Assembly (NCBI GenBank): GCA_965218625.1
Contig: CBDCLG010000004.1
Location: 1 to 64,000 of the forward strand
DNA: 64,000 nucleotides
Source of the DNA: Bin5 sp965218625
GTDB taxonomy: Bacteria > Chloroflexota > Anaerolineae > Caldilineales > Caldilineaceae
Reading direction: 5' to 3'
Shown: in pieces, positions 62,043 to 64,000 of the stretch
Position numbering within the stretch: the stretch's first letter is position 1
Layout of the letters: each line of letters opens with the position of its first letter
Made by a program: the position numbers and the translations under genes
Notes under the pieces: generated by a model
Database searches by the model: none
The model's input: only the letters and a program-made list of their open reading frames with translations
Told to the model about the DNA's origin: nothing

Positions 62043-63827
62043 ATGAGTATCAGTTCAGACCGGGCCAGGCTATCGCAGAAGAAGACGCTTGAATTTCTGC
62101 GGGATGAGCCGAAGTTGACCGACATGGTAACGGTGTACCGGTCAGACAGAAACGGCCCTTCCAGTCAATTTATCTATTGCGCTCTGATTCCATCTGCTCA
62201 AGTGGAGAGGTCGCTCTCAACTTTGAGGTGGGACTTGAAGGTGGATTTGGGGATGCCCGGCGCGGTTGAGCGCTACCGAGACGGCCGGGAGCAGACTGAT
62301 TACATCCGCTACGGGGATGATTGCGGGCGCGAACCTCTGGTCATAAAACGCAACTTTGGCGAGATGCGGGATGACTATATGGAAGTATCCGAAGAGTTCC
62401 GTCTTTTCCATAATCTATATCACAACAGAAAGACGGATGAATACATCAAGATCGATGACGATGGCAGTGAAGACACGGTGATTCTTGTCAAGTCGGACTG
62501 CATTCAGATCAGACTTAAGGAGATTCGCCAATTTCTGGCGGTCAAAGAGATGCACCTGTGGATCCAGTACGACTATCTGGAATATTCGGAGCGCTCGCTG
62601 GTAGAACTCGGTCTCAAAGGGGGCCGAACTGTGCAGCGAGACAACAGTGTCTCGTGGAGACTCTCGTGTCATGACTCCCCTGATGTCCGCAGTTACAAGG
62701 CATTGAGTCAACTGCTGGGCAATCGGCTTGCCGAACCACTGCCAAAGTCCAAGAGTGGTTTCCCGGGATTTGCCAAGGAACCGGAGAAGAAGCATGTCGA
62801 ATTCATCATCGATGTCGATGAAAACGGGGATGAGGTCTCGTTCACATCCGATCCGGACGCTCTGGCAAATCACTTTGGCGTAAATCCTCATGTGCCCAAT
62901 TACCTGACTCCTGTGCATTTTCGCAGACAGGTCTTGGACAAGTACTACCAACAGCCCAGCAAGTATTCTGTGGCGGATTCGCTGCTGCACTGTGGCCGGC
63001 TGTGGGTCATGGCGATTGACAACCAACATGATGATAAGGTCTGCGCTTGGTTGGGCGACCTCGGGCGAGACCTGCCCTACAATGAACGGCTTCACTGGCG
63101 AGCGCACAACATCCCGCCATCGGGCAGCATGAGCGAAACATTTTACAAGCGTCAGTTACTGGCCCTGCACGTCGATTCAGATCGCCCTGACCTCCTGTTT
63201 AAGCAGCGTTACGATGAGTTGATAGAGGCGTGCAAGGAACATCTGGGTTGGCAGTTGTTACAACCGTTGCACTCAGGCGACCAGCACCACCTTGACAGCT
63301 TACGCATCCCGGCCGCGGACGAACAGCGCGATTTTGATGAGTTGGTGTTGAGCCTTGCCAAGATACTGATCGACTCTTTGCATGTAAAACGCCTGAATTC
63401 ACTGCTTTCGGAGGAGCAGAAAGAAGGAGTAGGGGAGGGCAGCATTGCGCTTCTCGAAGCTGTGCTGGCATCCCGCAACGTCGAAGGCGCCGCCGGGCAT
63501 ATCGCGTTCTTGCGTAACCTCCAGAGTCTGCGCTCCAGTTCTTCGGCTCATCGCAAAGGAAGCAGATACAAGAAGATTGCGAAACAGTTCGATATCGAAG
63601 GCCAGAATCTGCACGATGTGTTCGCCGGAATCCTTTGGCAGGCGCTGGACTTTCTCAACTTCCTTATCCTTCTCGTGCGGGGAGGACGCGTTAAGCATGC
63701 CGAACAGAACAGATCGGAGGAAATGTACGCGATTCTTGATGAGTTGGTTGGATTCGTGGATGCCGGTTCACCCGATGGCTCCGTCAACCATGATGATCTC
63801 ATTTATGAACTGCGTACAAAGCCATGA
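62043..63827 (+). CDS. Large unknown protein with HEPN-like R-x5-H motif, paired with a PIN-domain gene
   Basis: The 594-residue protein is not recognised. The N-terminal two thirds are mixed alpha/beta with many acidic loops (for example K-I-D-D-D-G-S-E-D near 138). The C-terminal third is helical and contains L-R-S-S-S-S-A-H (R497 to H503), an R-x5-H arrangement that fits the catalytic motif of HEPN RNases (R-x4-6-H). The stop overlaps the ATG of a PIN-domain gene (ATGA), implying coupled expression. It lies downstream of restriction and nuclease genes in a lower-GC island. A defence or toxin-antitoxin function is an inference from motif and context only. Confidence 0.5.
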   Translation: MSISSDRARLSQKKTLEFLRDEPKLTDMVTVYRSDRNGPSSQFIYCALIPSAQVERSLSTLRWDLKVDLGMPGAVERYRDGREQTDYIRYGDDCGREPLVIKRNFGEMRDDYMEVSEEFRLFHNLYHNRKTDEYIKIDDDGSEDTVILVKSDCIQIRLKEIRQFLAVKEMHLWIQYDYLEYSERSLVELGLKGGRTVQRDNSVSWRLSCHDSPDVRSYKALSQLLGNRLAEPLPKSKSGFPGFAKEPEKKHVEFIIDVDENGDEVSFTSDPDALANHFGVNPHVPNYLTPVHFRRQVLDKYYQQPSKYSVADSLLHCGRLWVMAIDNQHDDKVCAWLGDLGRDLPYNERLHWRAHNIPPSGSMSETFYKRQLLALHVDSDRPDLLFKQRYDELIEACKEHLGWQLLQPLHSGDQHHLDSLRIPAADEQRDFDELVLSLAKILIDSLHVKRLNSLLSEEQKEGVGEGSIALLEAVLASRNVEGAAGHIAFLRNLQSLRSSSSAHRKGSRYKKIAKQFDIEGQNLHDVFAGILWQALDFLNFLILLVRGGRVKHAEQNRSEEMYAILDELVGFVDAGSPDGSVNHDDLIYELRTKP

Positions 63828-64000
63828 TTTTTGTCGATAGCGGAGCTTGGATCGCCCTTTTCAATGCGAGAGATCAACATCATACGGACGCACGAGTGAT
63901 TTACAGTGAACTGGGGCAGCAGCAGACGAAGATCTTAACGACAGATTATGTAATCGATGAAAGCGTAACCCGGCTTAGATATGATGCGGGCTTTCCGGCA
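63824..64000 (+). CDS. PIN-domain protein (VapC-like), N-terminal part, cut by the window end
   Basis: The visible 59 residues begin I-F-V-D-S-G-A-W-I-A-L-F, the first PIN strand with the metal-binding Asp, and continue to T-T-D-Y-V-I-D-E-S, which contains the second acidic ligand. Such proteins are RNases, most often VapC toxins. The ATG overlaps the stop of the upstream 594-residue gene, which stands where a VapB antitoxin would usually be but is far too large. The C-terminal catalytic residues are outside the window. Confidence 0.75.
   Translation, partial: MIFVDSGAWIALFNARDQHHTDARVIYSELGQQQTKILTTDYVIDESVTRLRYDAGFPA

Overview
The window reads as a chromosomal segment of a high-GC, free-living bacterium, most probably a member of the Chloroflexota (Caldilineae/Anaerolineae-like). 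This is inferred from the mix of genes: bacterial mevalonate kinase, a divergent GT5-type glycogen synthase beside glgB, a very large alpha-2-macroglobulin, a DHH-CBS-tRNA nucleotidyltransferase fusion, and many GTG/TTG starts. No 16S or other decisive marker is present, so the assignment is tentative. Genes are dense, mostly in short operons, and are interrupted by a repeat family and by two lower-GC accessory patches.

Layout: 1-6.4 kb has the end of a glycerophosphodiesterase gene and mevalonate kinase (+), then a minus-strand glycogen/amino-sugar operon (GT5-like synthase, glgB, nagA). 6.5-9.4 kb has a CDP-alcohol phosphatidyltransferase, a small membrane protein and a PLP-dependent D-amino-acid enzyme (+). 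9.5-16 kb has a four-domain cyclic-nucleotide-binding protein (-), tRNA-Leu(CAA), an ECF sigma/anti-sigma pair leading into mutM, and a PspC/YtxH-like envelope pair. 16-20 kb has a Gfo/Idh/MocA oxidoreductase and a ThDP enzyme, divergently arranged. 20-24.3 kb has a UvrD-like helicase followed by a lower-GC AAA ATPase and a TOPRIM-like gene broken by an in-frame stop. 24.4-30.7 kb has surface polysaccharide genes, a secreted cyclophilin lipoprotein and a VTT membrane protein. 30.7-31.85 kb is a gene desert with skewed base composition. 31.85-38 kb is an alpha-2-macroglobulin gene interrupted by one frameshift. 38-49.4 kb holds metabolic genes (coaBC, galactonate-dehydratase-like enzyme, CCA-adding fusion, 8-oxoguanine-deaminase-like enzyme, alpha-oxoamine synthase, alpha/beta hydrolase). 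49.8-56.8 kb has rfbD, GT2, two GNATs, small membrane proteins, mnmA and an FmdE-family protein.

From 57.1 kb to the window end the character changes to an accessory, defence-like island: an unrecognised gene with a C...C..H cluster, a single-polypeptide type IIG/ISP-like restriction-modification enzyme, a Uma2-family nuclease, and a 594-residue unknown protein with a HEPN-like R-x5-H motif. The last overlaps a PIN-domain toxin-like gene by ATGA, and that gene runs off the end.

The most distinctive structural feature is a ~194-bp interspersed element present five times, always intergenic and always in the same orientation. It has imperfect 18-bp terminal inverted repeats, flanking direct repeats in a constant register, and an internal GC hairpin with a compensatory base change. 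It looks like a non-autonomous mobile element (MITE) with no transposase in the window.
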